DNA of 64,000 nucleotides from NCBI GenBank assembly GCA_037693485.1, contig CM075345.1:115745501-115809500 (forward strand). The letters are read 5' to 3'. The notes under the pieces were generated by a model, which searched no databases, was not told the origin of the DNA, and saw only the letters and a list, made by a program, of their open reading frames with translations. Every line of letters begins with the position of its first letter. Positions within the stretch are counted from its first letter, which is position 1. This document shows positions 46,423 to 57,420 of the stretch, piece after piece. This stretch comes from Kitagawia praeruptora. Its lineage: Eukaryota; Streptophyta; Magnoliopsida; Apiales; Apiaceae. A program made the translations under genes and the position numbers.

Positions 46423-49400
46423 ACTCGGCTTCTGCAGAACTACGAGCAACCACAGTTTGTTTTTTCGCCTTCCAAGAGATAGGAGAATTCCCCAAAAATA
46501 TACAGTAGCCACTGGTTGAACGTCTAGTGATTGGACAGCTAGCCCAATCACTGTCACAATAAGCCTGTAGTTTTACAGAACCACTAGAGGCTAACAACAC
46601 TCCTTGAGCTTTTGTGCCAGCAAGATACCTCAGTAGTCGTTTTGCAGCTTGATAATGAACCATGGTTGGTGAGTGCATGAACTGACTCAATAGTTGAACA
46701 GAGAAAGCAATATCTGGGCACGTTATGGTCAAGTGAATTAGCTTTCCTAGAAGTCTTTGATATATTGTAGGATCTGGCAGAGGATCACCTTGAGTAGGAG
46801 CCAGCTTCAAGTGTGAATCAAGTGGTAGTTTCAGTGATTTAGCTGTGAGAAGCCCATATTCAGCAAGGAGGTCTGTAGTGTACTTTTGTTGAGAGAGAAA
46901 GAAACCAGCTTGAGTTTGATCGACTTCCAATCCCAGAAAATATCTAATGGGACCAAGATTTTTCATATGAAAAGATTTTGTGAGCATGTCTTTTAGATGA
47001 GTCAGCTCCAATTCAATGTTGCCATAGATAAGCAAGTCATCAACATAAACAAGAACTATTGTGATAGCAGACTGAGATTTCTTTAAGAACAAACAATAGT
47101 CTGATTTAGATTGAGTGAAACCAAGTTACAATAAAATAGAGGACAACTTTGAGAACCACTGACGGGGTGCACTACAAGAAAAGCGCCTATCTGCCACCGC
47201 ATTTCAGCGACCGAATGCCGTAACTACTGAATGCCGTATCTGACAGGCACGTGCCTATTTTAAACCATACAGGACTTTAAGGAGAAGACACACAAGAGCA
47301 GCATTACATTAAGAAGTGGCATTGAGTTGAATTCGACTTCCAAAGTGGGAATATCCTGGAGGTAATTTCATATAGACAATCTCATGAAGGTCACCATGCA
47401 AAAACGCATTGGTGACATCCATTTGAATTGTATACCAATCAAGCAGAGCTGCCACAGCTAGAAGAGTGCGTATAGTTGACATCTTTGCCACTGGGGCAAA
47501 GGTTTCTGCATAATCCTCCCCATAAGTTTGATTGCAGCCAAGAATAACTAACCTTGCTTTCTTTCTGTCTACAGAACCGTCTCAATGATACTTTGTCTTA
47601 AATACCCACTTACAAGGTATAGGTTTCTTGGTAGATGGTAGAGTGGTAAGTTGCCAGGTATGATTTTCTTCAAGAGCCTGTAGTTCATTGTTCATTGCTT
47701 GAACCCATCCCAAGTCTGTCATAGCATCTTTGAAGTGCAGAGGATCATTATGTAGAGTTACAGCAGACATAAAGCATTGGAACTCAGGTTATATTGTAGT
47801 AAAAACAAGGTTAGAAACATGGTATACAGGAGTATCAGCAGAAGCTTGAAAAGTTTTATAATTCTGCAAATAGGCTGAAGGTTTATGAGGTCTAGTGGAA
47901 TGTCTAATTGGTAATGTAACTGCAGGAACTTCAGTATTTATGATAGGGGTTTCAGAGGTTTGTGATATAGAGGTAGGTACAACAGGTGTAGTTTTTAGGT
48001 CGTCCACTGTATCAGTTAAACAGATATCATCAAATAGTGAATGAGGTTGAATTGTAGTAGTTGAGACAGGTAAAGGAGTCATGTATTTCTCCACTGAGTC
48101 AGGATGAAATGGAAAAATAGTTTCGTGAAAGATGACATCCCTAGATACGAAAGTTTTGTTTGTGGTGAGATCAAGAAGTTGATAACCTTTTTTTGATGGA
48201 TGATAGCCTATAAATAGACTAGGAACAGCTTTAGGTGCTAGTTTATCTGTGGGAAAAGATGGATTGACTGCAAAGGCAAGGCAGCCTATAACTCTAAGAG
48301 TAGAGTAGGTAGGTGGTGTTTTGAAAAGCATTTCATAAGTAGTGATGTTATTCAAGGCTGTACTGGGAAGTCTGTTCATAAGATAGACTGCTGACTCAAC
48401 ACAATAACCCCAGAATGATGGAGGTAAATGACCATGAAATCGAATTGAACGAGCTATTTCAAGAATATATCTGTGCTTACGTTCGACTCTAGCATTCTGC
48501 TGGGGTCTATGTGAGCAGGATTGTTGATGAACAATTCCATTTTGAGCAAAGAATTGAGTGCATTTGGTATCTAGAAATTCCAAAGCATTGTCTGAACGTA
48601 TGGTCTTAATGGATGTAGAAAAATGATTTTTGACATACATAAAGAAGGTTTGAAAAGCAGAGAAAAAATCAGACTTATAGGAAAGCAAGGTAATCCAGGT
48701 GTATCTGCTGTAATCGTCAACAATAGTCAGAAAGTATCGAAGATTGCCTTTGGTTGGAACCTTGTAAGGGCCCCAAATATCAAGGTGCAAAAGACCAAAT
48801 TTTTCAGTAGAGTGAGAATCACTCAGGTCAAAAGGCAACTTACTAAACTTAATTAGCCATTGGACAAGTAAGACAAACCTGTGATTCAGGGTTTTTTGTG
48901 TGAGGAATTTCTGAAATAAGACGAAACTTTGACAGAGGCAAGTGGCCAAGTCTGTGATGCCAGAGACTAGCAGTGTTGGTGTGAGATACAAGACAAGTAG
49001 GTATCGGTTTAGTAACACTGAATAACCATTTTTCAGTCTCCTTGGTGTTTACAAGATAATAAAGACCATGTCTAGCCTCTCCTACAGCCACAATATGCTC
49101 AGATTGACTGTCAATAATAATGCAGTGACTAGGTAAAAACTTAACCTCGCAACCAGTATGCTTAACTAGTTTCTGAACTGAAAGCAAATTATGTTGAAAA
49201 TTTGGAACACACAAAATATCATGAAGTGATAGAGTATCAGATAGAACAACAGTACCAGTATGAGAGATGTTCACAGTTGCTCCCGTTGGCAGGTTGATGT
49301 GTGTGTTTGGTTTGACTGACTGAGGAGATTGCAGATTGGCTAACTGATGTGTCATGTGATCAGACACTCCAGAATCGATAATCCAGTCAGATGTATGAAT

Positions 49401-49700
49401 TCGAGCATTGTTGCAGCTAATCATTCCAGAGAAAGGAGTGTCTGGTATATCTCCCCCTGATGTGGATGGCTGAAGATTGAGTTGCATAAATTGAGCAAGC
49501 TGCTCCAATTGCTGTGGAGAAAAAAGAGAGTTTTCTGCAGCAGATTCAGAAACATGAGCCACATTAGCTGATCTTTGAGCTTGAGGTCTGAAATTAGGCC
49601 TCCATCTAGGTCTAGGACCTGTAAAGGTAGGTGTAGAAGCTCGAAACTGAGGCATGGGTTGATTCCCTTTATAATTGGGATGCCATCTCGGGTATCCAAC
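46423..49700 (-). pseudogene. Copia pol: protease, integrase, reverse transcriptase (broken)
   Basis: Protease shows WIIDSGVSDHMTH (catalytic DSG). Integrase starts with the HHCC-type LWHHRLGHLP ... CLTCP and has the DDE core: HLDIWGPY, TIRSDNALEF and QQNARVERKHR. A frameshift lies near 48845. Reverse transcriptase begins WVQAMNNELQALEENHTWQL; it has CKWVFKTKYH followed by TGA, then QMDVTNAFLHGDLHE, and the catalytic LVYVDDLLIYG near 47040. RNase H begins LQAYCDSDWASCP and RSSAEAEYR, where the solo LTR interrupts. The 81-bp insert falls between YGLK(Q)A and PRQWFSKLS. Confidence 0.88.
47170..47250. mobile_element. 81-bp CACTA-derived insertion in copia reverse transcriptase
   Basis: Begins CACTACAAGAAAAGCGCC, the standard plant CACTA end, and ends CTGACAGGCAC. 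It is flanked by GTG on both sides (47167-47169 and 47251-47253), the 3-bp duplication expected for CACTA. It splits the codons of YGLKQAPRQW. The right end is not an obvious inverted copy of the left, so it is an internal-deletion derivative at most. Confidence 0.65.
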
Positions 49701-50554
49701 AACAGTCCAACACCTATCGCTGGTGTGACTTTTACCTCCACACAGAGTACAGTGATAGACTTTAGCAGGTGGTGGCCCTTACCATACATAGCTACCATGT
49801 CATTATCCTCAGTTTTGTGACCAAGTACCAAGTCACGTTGGGCTTCCTCTTGTTGCAACATAGCTGTAGCACGCTCAACACTAGGTAATGGAGTGATAAG
49901 CAACAACTGACTCCTTTGAGGAGAATAGACATCATTCAAACCATTTAAAAACTGAAAGAGTTTAGACTCTTCCCTTTGCACATCAATCTCAGTCAATAAC
50001 TTGTTAATTTCAGGTGTAACAGTAGTAATAGCAGGTAGAGTATTCAAAGAGTCAAGTTCTTCCAAGATAGTCTTTAAACCAATATAATACTCTGTGATAG
50101 TCAATTTTTGTTGCTTCAGTTCATACACATCTCTATTCAATTTATACTTTCTTGAGCCATGAGCTAGAGAAAAACGTTTTTCAAGGTTATCCCAGATATC
50201 TTTAGAAGAATTCATATAAATAACAGACTTGCGAATAGAAGGTGAAAGATTTGATGTAATCCAGGATATAACCATATTATCACAAGTATCCCACATTTCA
50301 GATTTAACAGGATCATCAAGAGGGCGAGGAACAGTACCTTTTACAAAGCCCAATTTCCTTTTTGAAGATAAACTGATTTCCATGGAACGTTTCCAGGATC
50401 AATAGTCTGAGCTGCTTTGAAGCTTTTCGACTTGAATAGATGTAGCTCCATCAGATGGATGCAGAAACAGAGGATTCACCATATCTTGCATTGTGATCCT
50501 AGGATTTTGATTAGGATGTGTGGTTTGAACATTCTCAGCGTTCGAAGTAGCCAT
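49421..50554 (-). pseudogene. Copia gag (broken)
   Basis: The ATG at 50554 gives MATSNAENVQTTHPNQNP; a TGA interrupts at SDY*SWKRSMEIS, after which the frame runs to 49421. Conserved landmarks of the UBN2/retrotran_gag region are KLGFVKGTVPRP, WDTCDNMVISWITSNLSP and YYIGLKTILEELDSL. The CCHC knuckle CTLCGGKSHTSDRC is present but in another frame (near 49740-49700), so a frameshift lies just before it. Gag would form the RNA-packaging particle. Confidence 0.85.
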
Positions 50555-50688
50555 ATTAATAAAAAAAAAATTAAAACTTTAAAGTAGATCTGAGGGATAT
50601 GTTTAGAAAAAAAAACAGATCTGAGAATCAACAGCTTGATGTAGATATAACACCAGAAAAAACGATAATAATCAAGAGCTATATGACT

Positions 50689-50701
50689 GGCTCTGATACC
50701 A
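50689..50701 (-). other. Primer-binding site, initiator tRNA-Met
   Basis: TGGTATCAGAGCC on the minus strand, directly after the 5' LTR. This is the standard copia primer site complementary to the 3' end of tRNA-iMet. Confidence 0.9.
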
Positions 50702-50992
50702 TAATGACTAACATAGATATAATGCTAGTAGAGTAAGAAATGCTTAAGAACAAAAGATAACACTGCTCAAAATAAGCTTCATAGCTAAGATATTCTGGGG
50801 AGCAAAATACAAGACAAAATAAATAAACATTGCTCAGGTTTCCTGTATAGAAAGAGAGTCTTTAAATAGGACAAATATCTAGAGATCTATTCCCTTAGGC
50901 ATGTGACAGTACTAACGGTTTTATTGGAAAATGTGACAGCTAATCATTTCCTTATTATTGGAATATTCTGCTGAGCTCTTCATTCCTTAGTA
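50702..50992 (-). repeat. 5' LTR of copia element
   Basis: 291 bp. Identical in layout to the 3' LTR, with the extra segment near 50890-50930 (ATTCCCTTAGGCATGTGACA). Confidence 0.9.
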
Positions 50993-50997
50993 GTATC

Positions 50998-51108
50998 AAC
51001 TATTGTGTTTGAAAGATCGAGGGTTCTTTGTTACTATTTAATGGATGGCAAAACAATAATTTTCCTCATGAAATATACATCTTTAATGAAAAATCTTAAT
51101 TTATGATA
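50998..51108. other. Short spacer
   Basis: Nothing recognised. Confidence 0.5.
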
Positions 51109-51116
51109 TTTTCGAT

Positions 51117-51690
51117 CTCTGTTCTAAAAGTCGGCGATTAATCGGGATTAATCGCCGATTAATCGCTGTTCGGTAGGTCACCGTACTGATTTTATAAAAA
51201 TTGGCTAAAAAATTGTTTTTCGAAAAATCGCTCAAAAGTCGATCAAAATTGGGATTAATCGGTTAAAAATCGGCCTTATTGGCAAAAATTGAATTTTTTT
51301 TAGAAAAATTTTTAAAAAAAAATCAAAAAGTATAAAATTGAATAAATTTTAAGAAAAATATTATTCTCATATACGAAATTAATATTTTAAACAGTTAAAT
51401 CATGAATTTTATCAATTTTTCTCTCATATTGACCCCAATTCAAAAATTAGATCTTAAAATTTATATTTACTTTAATAATACTATATATTTTAAGTATATT
51501 TGTATAAATATATGATAATTATTCATGTATAATCAAAATAATAAAATAATTACATATATTAATAATTATTATATTTAAAAATAATATTAAATTAGTTCCG
51601 ATTAATGATCCGATTAATCCCCGATTAACCGATTAATCCCTGGACAGTACCTCCACCGATTAAGTCTGATTCCCGCTTTTTACAACACTG
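51117..51690. mobile_element. hAT-type MITE (574 bp) with 8-bp target duplication
   Basis: Left CTCTGTTCTAAAAGTCGG, complement of right CAGTGTTGTAAAAAGCGG. Flanked by perfect ttttcgat at 51109-51116 and 51691-51698. Subterminal gattaatcg/cgattaatc motifs are repeated on both sides of an A/T-rich centre. Confidence 0.85.
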
Positions 51691-51768
51691 TTTTCGATTG
51701 TTAAAAATATTGTTGTCCTTCAACTTAGGGGGTGGGTAGCTTAGGAGCAGAGCAATTCAATAACTTTA

Positions 51769-52130
51769 GAGCATCTTCAAGAATCTCTTAGCTCACTCCT
51801 AAATATATTATAAACAATTAAGCTCTTAGCAAGTTATTACATTGATTTGTGTGTTAACTCCAACAATGCTCTCTATTATGACTCTTTATTTTATATTTTA
51901 TTCATATTTCAATTCCACTTGGACAAACAATCAATAGATGAGAGAGAAGAACCACTATTTTACTAATAAAATATTAAGTTAAGAGCTACTAGTTGCTCCT
52001 AAAATAGAGGAGAGAGAAAAAGCTCCTAACTTTTTAAAGAGCCTCTAAGAGTCTCTTGGAGCTTGATTTTTATTCTCTCTCCTCATTTTTTGAGTTAAGA
52101 GCTGCAATAAAGAGTCTCTTGGAGATGCTC
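51769..52130. mobile_element. Tourist-like MITE (362 bp)
   Basis: Left GAGCATCTTCAAGAATCTCT, complement of right GAGCATCTCCAAGAGACTCT. TTA is duplicated at 51766-51768 and 52131-52133. No code. Confidence 0.82.
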
Positions 52131-52131
52131 T

Positions 52132-53168
52132 TAGGGGTATTATATTAAGATTTTTAAAGATTTTAAATGATTTAAAAAATTATGAGATATTCAATTCTAA
52201 CACTTAAAGAGTCTTTAAAATTATGGTGTTATTCAATTAAAACTTTTCAGAAGTATTTAAAAGTAGGGCGGTATTGAATTTAGACATTTATAGACTCTTT
52301 ATAAGTACCGTGTTATTCAAAAAGTCAATGACTTTTAATGAGAATGACTTTTAACAAAAATTATAACTATATCCCTTTGAAAAAAAGTCATGAGCTTTTT
52401 GATAAGATTTGACCTAACTTCTAATAACTCTATAAAAATCATATTGAATAATATTGTTTCATTTACTGTCAACAAATTTTTTAAAATTTCCTGTCGCTTT
52501 TTTTCTCTTTCTTCCTCTTCTTCCATCTCTTTTTCTTCATATTCTTGGTTTTCAATTTCCATATTTATATTCATTTTAGTAAACGATATTGTTGAGAATG
52601 CGATCTTCTGCAATTTTGTAAAACTAGATCATGATACAAAAAGTAAAATAAGAACCCATCAAACATTATAGTAATTCATGGGCTTCTAAAAATATTGTGC
52701 TTGTACTCACACAAAATACCAATAAATTTAGCTTTGCATCATAAAAATATTGCTGGAATGACATAGCTCTGCATCATAATTAGCTATGAATAGTGACAGA
52801 TATATAATTCTCAGATAAAAATATGCAATGAACACTCAATTTAACAAGAAATATACCTTGTACTTAATTTTCTAGTGGCCGGATTGATCAGAGAACACAC
52901 GATCGAAATTGGGTTGTAGTGAAAAAAGGTTAAAGGATTTCACAGGATAAGCTAATATATGATCTTTGTAGTTAGTGTAGTACACCACAAAATTTATCAA
53001 AAAGTCTATGAAAGTTTTTAAAAATCATTTTATTAGAAATCATTAAAAGTATTTCGAAATTTTGGTGACTCAACAAGAATCATTATGAGTCATTAAAAGT
53101 TTATAAAATTCATAAAAATCATTACCCTAAAAATTGTCATTAAAAGTCATTATACAATACCACCCCTA
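52132..53168. mobile_element. Inverted-repeat element with repeated terminal motif
   Basis: Left end TAGGGGTATTATATTAAG; complement of right end TAGGGGTGGTATTGTATAAT. The left part repeats a ggtrttattcaattaaaacttt-like phrase about four times (52132-52345), and the right part has its complements (52985-53150). The centre (52380-52860) has no recognised code. The left edge shares bases with the neighbouring MITE's target site, so no duplication can be read. Confidence 0.55.
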
Positions 53169-53589
53169 GTTTTCTAAGAAAAACTCTAATACTAACATTT
53201 CCGTTTGGAAGAAAAATGAATTTCAATGTTTAGCTTTTGACTAAAAATAAATTGAAAACAGAATAATATAAAAACTCTAAATTAGAAGCCGCAACCGTTT
53301 ATAAGATTCCGATCCGGTGGTGGCTTCTTCACCGACCGGAGGCCCCTTTTTCTTATCTAATCTTTATTCTCTTTCAATAGTCATCCTTCTTTTATGAGGT
53401 TTGTTGGCACCCAATTTTTTAGGTATCTGATTGTCTTTTCGTTTAGAGTATTTAGTATATTTTGGTATATTTTGCTTTATTGTTTTGTTTCGTTGAGAAT
53501 AATTTAATTGGTGATCTGGAAGATTCGGAAATCCGCATCGAGTCTGGGTTAGTGATGGAAATCTCAACTTTCACAATGAAACATACTAT

Positions 53590-53925
53590 GAGGGCATTCG
53601 TTCCTCCAATTTCAGCTAGTGCAACTGAAAGTCCCGAATATTGGACTATCACTGGAATTAACTGTGTGAAGGTCAATTCTGATGTTACTGGATTCAGAGA
53701 TGGTGTAGGTTGGATTGATCGGGAAGTCATTGTAATTTTTTTAGTTCAAATAATATTTCTATTCTATCCGTTAAACGATTTGTAAATATCGCTGCTTATC
53801 AGTTAGAAAGAGAGTCGTATTCATTTCCAGATCGAGTATGCAGTAGAAGTGATGTTACTATTGGTGTTAAAAATATATTGTTAAGTTAATAAATTTTTTT
53901 TATTCATAAAAAAAATAATAAATTA
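53590..53925 (+). pseudogene. LINE ORF2 3' end (RNase H tail) with poly(A)
   Basis: The frame at 53600-53785 reads EYWTITGINCVKVNSDVTGF then RDGVG, the start of a LINE RNase H with its first catalytic Asp. After a frameshift, NIAAYQLERESYSFPDRVCS matches the usual end of that domain. TTATTCATAAAAAAAATAAT at about 53900 is the poly(A) end. It is a separate, heavily truncated copy from the LINE at 12-17 kb. Confidence 0.65.
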
Positions 53926-54104
53926 AAAGCATTATTCCAAATGTCAGAAGTTCCATGATTAACCTCGCGCGGAGAATTAATTAGTTTCAGTTAATTGGAT
54001 TGAATGGAAGGGGACTCGAGGCTTAACTAAATGAAATGCTACTCAAGTTTGTACTTTGTGGATCCAGACTAGCAAAATGAGGACCAAATAGAAAAGGAAG
54101 ATTA
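53926..54104. other. Spacer between LINE tail and copia array
   Basis: Nothing recognised. Confidence 0.5.
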
Positions 54105-55401
54105 CTGTTAGTCACAGAGGCATGCCTGTTTACATCAAATAGCAAGCCTAATTGTCTGTAATGCTTTGCATTACTTACATGACCTCTTAACTGAGGGAAC
54201 CTCTAGTTGTAGAGTCTCTACTTGTTCTGTACTTGTAATAGGCACCAAATCCTAGTTGTGTAACTGTACTTATATAGTCTAGAATAATGCTTGAAAGAAG
54301 TTCCAAGGTTCATGCCTCAAGCAAGAAGATAAAGACTGTCAAATAATCACAGTTGGGATTTGAAGAAAGTGAAGAATTTGCCTAAGTACCAATTTGAGAA
54401 GTACATTTGTCTATTCGAGAAGTCTAGCATTCGAGAAGTCAGGGATTCGATATCTCAGAAGACACTATTCGATATCTCTGAATACACTGTTGGATATCTC
54501 ATTCGATATCTCAGAGATTCGATATGTCTATTACTTTGTTTGAGAACTCAAGAAGTCAACAAGTCAAAAGTGGTATTCGAGTTCTCAAGGAGTCAACAAG
54601 TCAAAGTTCCATTCGATATCTCAAGGACACAGAAAGCTATTTGATATCTCAAGGATTCGATAAGTCAAGTGTTCTATTCGACAACTCAAGGAATCTTGAT
54701 GAAAAAGAGCTATTCGAGAAGTAATTCGGTATGTCAATATAACAGTGTTCGAGAACTCAGAGTTATCGATCAAGTCAATTCCAGTTCTCGAATCACTTAC
54801 TTAGTCACTTCTCAAATACATTCTTGAAGACAAAATACTGGAGAAATTGTACAAGTCAGAAACCTACAACAAGCCAATGCACTTTATGGACCTCAATCTG
54901 TAACGTGCTCTGGAAAGCCTACAAAGAAGCTTGGAGAGATATAGAAGAGACAAAGGGCTAAAGAAGTGGATCTGAACAGGCTTTGCAAAGTCAAATCTGT
55001 AACCGTTTGGACTCTTACTCAAATAGGATAGACAGACTAGAAAGTAATTTGTTTTAGCTACCTTATTTGTAGTAAGTAGGTTGTATCCATGTTCTATAAG
55101 GATACAGCCTCACTTCCTTAGCAATTAACTTTTGGTGAGTCAAGTTTTTCATATTCATTGTAAGCTATATCTCTCTGAGAAAAATGAAGCTGAGAATACT
55201 ATCATTTGTATTCACAGATTGTTGCAACCTTTATCTAATAATACATTAGAGTAAAGTGATATTGTGACTTGTTGTTGTTCTTTATCCGCACCTACATCTT
55301 TGCACACACAAACACTTATCGCTACACAGACTCAACAAAGAAAAGTTCAAGAATCCATTCACCCCCTCTCTGTATTCTTTTACTGTATTCTATACTCAAC
55401 A
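54105..55401 (+). repeat. 5' LTR of tandem copia copy A (5' boundary uncertain)
   Basis: The 3' end TATACTCAACA at 55401 is fixed by the primer site TGGTATCAGAGC at 55404. The start is a best guess at TGTTAGTCACAGAGG (54105); no matching far end lies in the window to test it. The last ~595 bp (from about 54808) are shared with copies B and C. A block at 54405-54790 is made of degenerate ATTCGATATCTCAAGG units. Confidence 0.55.
54405..54790. repeat. Degenerate attcgatatctcaa repeats in the LTR
   Basis: At least ten copies of ATTCGATATCTCA or ATTCGAGAACTCAAG variants, irregularly spaced by 15-40 bp. Copies B and C lack this block because their LTR starts are missing. Confidence 0.75.
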
Positions 55402-55403
55402 AG

Positions 55404-55417
55404 TGGTATCAGAGCAG
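55404..55417 (+). other. Primer-binding site, tRNA-iMet, copy A
   Basis: TGGTATCAGAGCAG, two bases after the LTR. The same site is at 58323 (copy B) and 61243 (copy C). Confidence 0.85.
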
Positions 55418-55446
55418 GATGTTTATTCAAAAACAGAAAAACGATT

Positions 55447-57420
55447 ATGAGTTCGAATACACCAAAGACCACAGGAACGGTGAAAGTCCCTACGTTTGAC
55501 AACGAAAACTACAACCTCTGGAAGATCAAGATGCAGTTGTTCATCAAAGCATCTCATCATTTGTATCCTGAGATTCTCAAGAATGGTCCATTTGTTCCCC
55601 AACAGGAGATCCCTGAAAAGACTGTTGGAACCACTATTATTCCAAGATCTTATGTGGCTAAGGATCCATCCAAATGGACAGAATCAGAAAAGGAGATGGT
55701 TGCCCTTGACAGTCACCTCATGTTGCTGATTATAGATTCTATGGACATGTCAATGTTTGCAAACATTGCTTCATGTACAACTGCCAAAGAAATGTGGGAT
55801 CACATTGAGGTGTTATGTGAAGGAACTGATGAGGTCAGAGAGAACAAGAAACAGATACTGGTCACACAATATGAAGCTTTCATGGCACAGCCCAAGGAAA
55901 GCATCACTGAGATGTTTGAGAGATTTCACAAGCTAGTTACTGAGTTGCAGATGAATGGCAAGGTTTACAGCACCAAGGAATTGAACATGAAGTTTCTGCT
56001 ATCTTCACCAAATCATCTAGAGCAAAGGGTCATTTCTCTAAGGGAAAGAGATTTGAACAAAATCACTTATGATGTGCTCTATGAAGTTTTAAAGACTCAT
56101 GAGCTTGAGTTGCTTCAGAAAAGGGCTATTCAAGCCAACCAAGGCAGAATGATAAATACATCATATGCCTTGATTGTCAACAAATCTATTCAAGACCTAG
56201 AAGCATCTACAAGCCAACTGAGGATAGAGGAAGTGGTAGATGATGAAGAAACTGAAGCTGAGGTAAGTGAACCTGGTGAGGAGAAGGAGGAAGATGAGTT
56301 CTATACTCTTGAAGAACTAGATGGGATGGAAAACACTTCATATGCTTTCATGGCCAGAAAATTTCCAAACATCAGATTCAAGAGGAATCAACCCTTCAAA
56401 CCCAAAACCCAAAACCATTCATTCAACAAGAACAAGGCACCTGTGAAACCAAACAAGACTAAGTTCAAAATCAGCCATGTGGATAGGTCATCTGTAAGGT
56501 GTTATAGATGCAATGACCTAGGGCATTTTGCCAGCGAATGCAAGAAGCCTAAAAAGAAGGATAGAGATTATCTTGAGCTCAAAGCTAAGTATGAGGCCCT
56601 TTTGATAAAGCAGACACAAGGTAAGGCCTACATAGCTGAAGGGAAGTGTTGGGATGATTCTGACAGTGATGGAGAGGAACAAGAATTTTGCAATTATGCC
56701 TTGATGGCCAATTCCAAGGATGACACATCTCCATCAGATCCTCAGGTACCATCTCTCACTACTATAGACATGTCTGTTTATGAGTATAAATGCATGATTG
56801 AACAACTATCTGTTGAGATGTTTAACATTCATACTAGTATGACTGCTGCTAATGAAGAGATTACTAAACTTCATAACTCCTCAAGGACAACAGACTCAGG
56901 GGGAGTTTCTCAAAGTCAAAACTCAGTGATCAATCAACAAGATCATGCTCACTTAGATGAAGCAACCTCGTCTAGATCAAACCTTCCACCTTCAAGAAAA
57001 TGGACCAGAGATCATCCTTTTGATTTAATCATTGGTGACTCAAACTCAAGAGTCCAAACTAGGAGGGCCACACAAGAAGAATGCCTATACAGTAGTTTCC
57101 TGTCTCAAGAAGAACCTAAGAAAGTGGAAGATGCCCTTCTAGATCCAGATTGGGTCTTAGCAATGCAAGAAGAGCTAAACCAATTTGAGAGAAATAAAGT
57201 ATGGAAGCTTATGCCCAAACCTGATGATAGAGGTATCATAGGTACCAAATGGGTTCTCAAGAATAAGACTGATGAAAATGGCATAATTGTGAGGAACAAA
57301 GCTAGATTAGTGGCAAAGGGCTATTCTCAAGAAGAAGGAATAGATTTTGATGAAACTTTCTCCAGTATTCTTAATAATACTCAAGAATTTTTCTCCAGTA
57401 TTCTCAAGAAGAAGGAATAG
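55447..57420 (+). CDS. Gag fused in frame to an RT N-terminal fragment (copy A, open)
   Basis: The start MSSNTPKTTGTVKVPTFDN is chosen because all three copies share it just after the primer site; the frame is open further upstream only through LTR sequence. Landmarks of copia Gag follow: YNLWKIKMQLFIKASHHLYP, CTTAKEMWDHIEVLCEGTDE, MFERFHKLVTELQMNGKVYS and the CCHC knuckle CYRCNDLGHFASEC (about residues 352-365). At about residue 475, EEITKL is joined to HNSSRTTDSGGVSQSQ, which belongs to the region before RT. The RT start then follows: WVLAMQEELNQFERNKVWKL, GTKWVLKNK and NKARLVAKGYSQEEGIDFDE. A ~75-bp duplication at the end gives an unrelated tail and the stop. About 657 residues. No catalytic centre is present, so it is at most a Gag-like protein. 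Confidence 0.8.
   Translation: MSSNTPKTTGTVKVPTFDNENYNLWKIKMQLFIKASHHLYPEILKNGPFVPQQEIPEKTVGTTIIPRSYVAKDPSKWTESEKEMVALDSHLMLLIIDSMDMSMFANIASCTTAKEMWDHIEVLCEGTDEVRENKKQILVTQYEAFMAQPKESITEMFERFHKLVTELQMNGKVYSTKELNMKFLLSSPNHLEQRVISLRERDLNKITYDVLYEVLKTHELELLQKRAIQANQGRMINTSYALIVNKSIQDLEASTSQLRIEEVVDDEETEAEVSEPGEEKEEDEFYTLEELDGMENTSYAFMARKFPNIRFKRNQPFKPKTQNHSFNKNKAPVKPNKTKFKISHVDRSSVRCYRCNDLGHFASECKKPKKKDRDYLELKAKYEALLIKQTQGKAYIAEGKCWDDSDSDGEEQEFCNYALMANSKDDTSPSDPQVPSLTTIDMSVYEYKCMIEQLSVEMFNIHTSMTAANEEITKLHNSSRTTDSGGVSQSQNSVINQQDHAHLDEATSSRSNLPPSRKWTRDHPFDLIIGDSNSRVQTRRATQEECLYSSFLSQEEPKKVEDALLDPDWVLAMQEELNQFERNKVWKLMPKPDDRGIIGTKWVLKNKTDENGIIVRNKARLVAKGYSQEEGIDFDETFSSILNNTQEFFSSILKKKE

Larger units (their letters stand above)
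41967..50992 (-). mobile_element. Ty1/copia retrotransposon with TA...TA LTR ends, interrupted by two insertions
   Basis: LTRs at 41967-42221 (3') and 50702-50992 (5') are direct repeats; outer flanks are perfect gtatc copies (41962-41966 and 50993-50997). On the minus strand the LTR reads TACTAAGGAATG ... GTTAGTCATTA. The primer site TGGTATCAGAGCC follows the 5' LTR immediately and GAGGGGGAG abuts the 3' LTR, so the non-TG/CA ends are well fixed. Without the solo LTR (42564-46417) and the 81-bp insert (47170-47250) the element is about 5.1 kb, normal for copia. Gag, protease, integrase, reverse transcriptase and RNase H occur in copia order but with stops and frameshifts. Confidence 0.92.

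Noticed and set aside
46295..46440. C-terminal extension of the copia RT ORF after EAEYR
   Set aside because: It reads into the inserted solo LTR; it is not part of the copia protein.
52335..52671. Glu-rich (minus) and Ser/Phe-rich (plus) ORFs
   Set aside because: Both come from one cttcttcc-type low-complexity stretch inside an inverted-repeat element.
55404..55417. TGGTATCAGAGC as part of a tRNA gene
   Set aside because: It is the primer-binding site after an LTR, repeated in each copy; no cloverleaf surrounds it.
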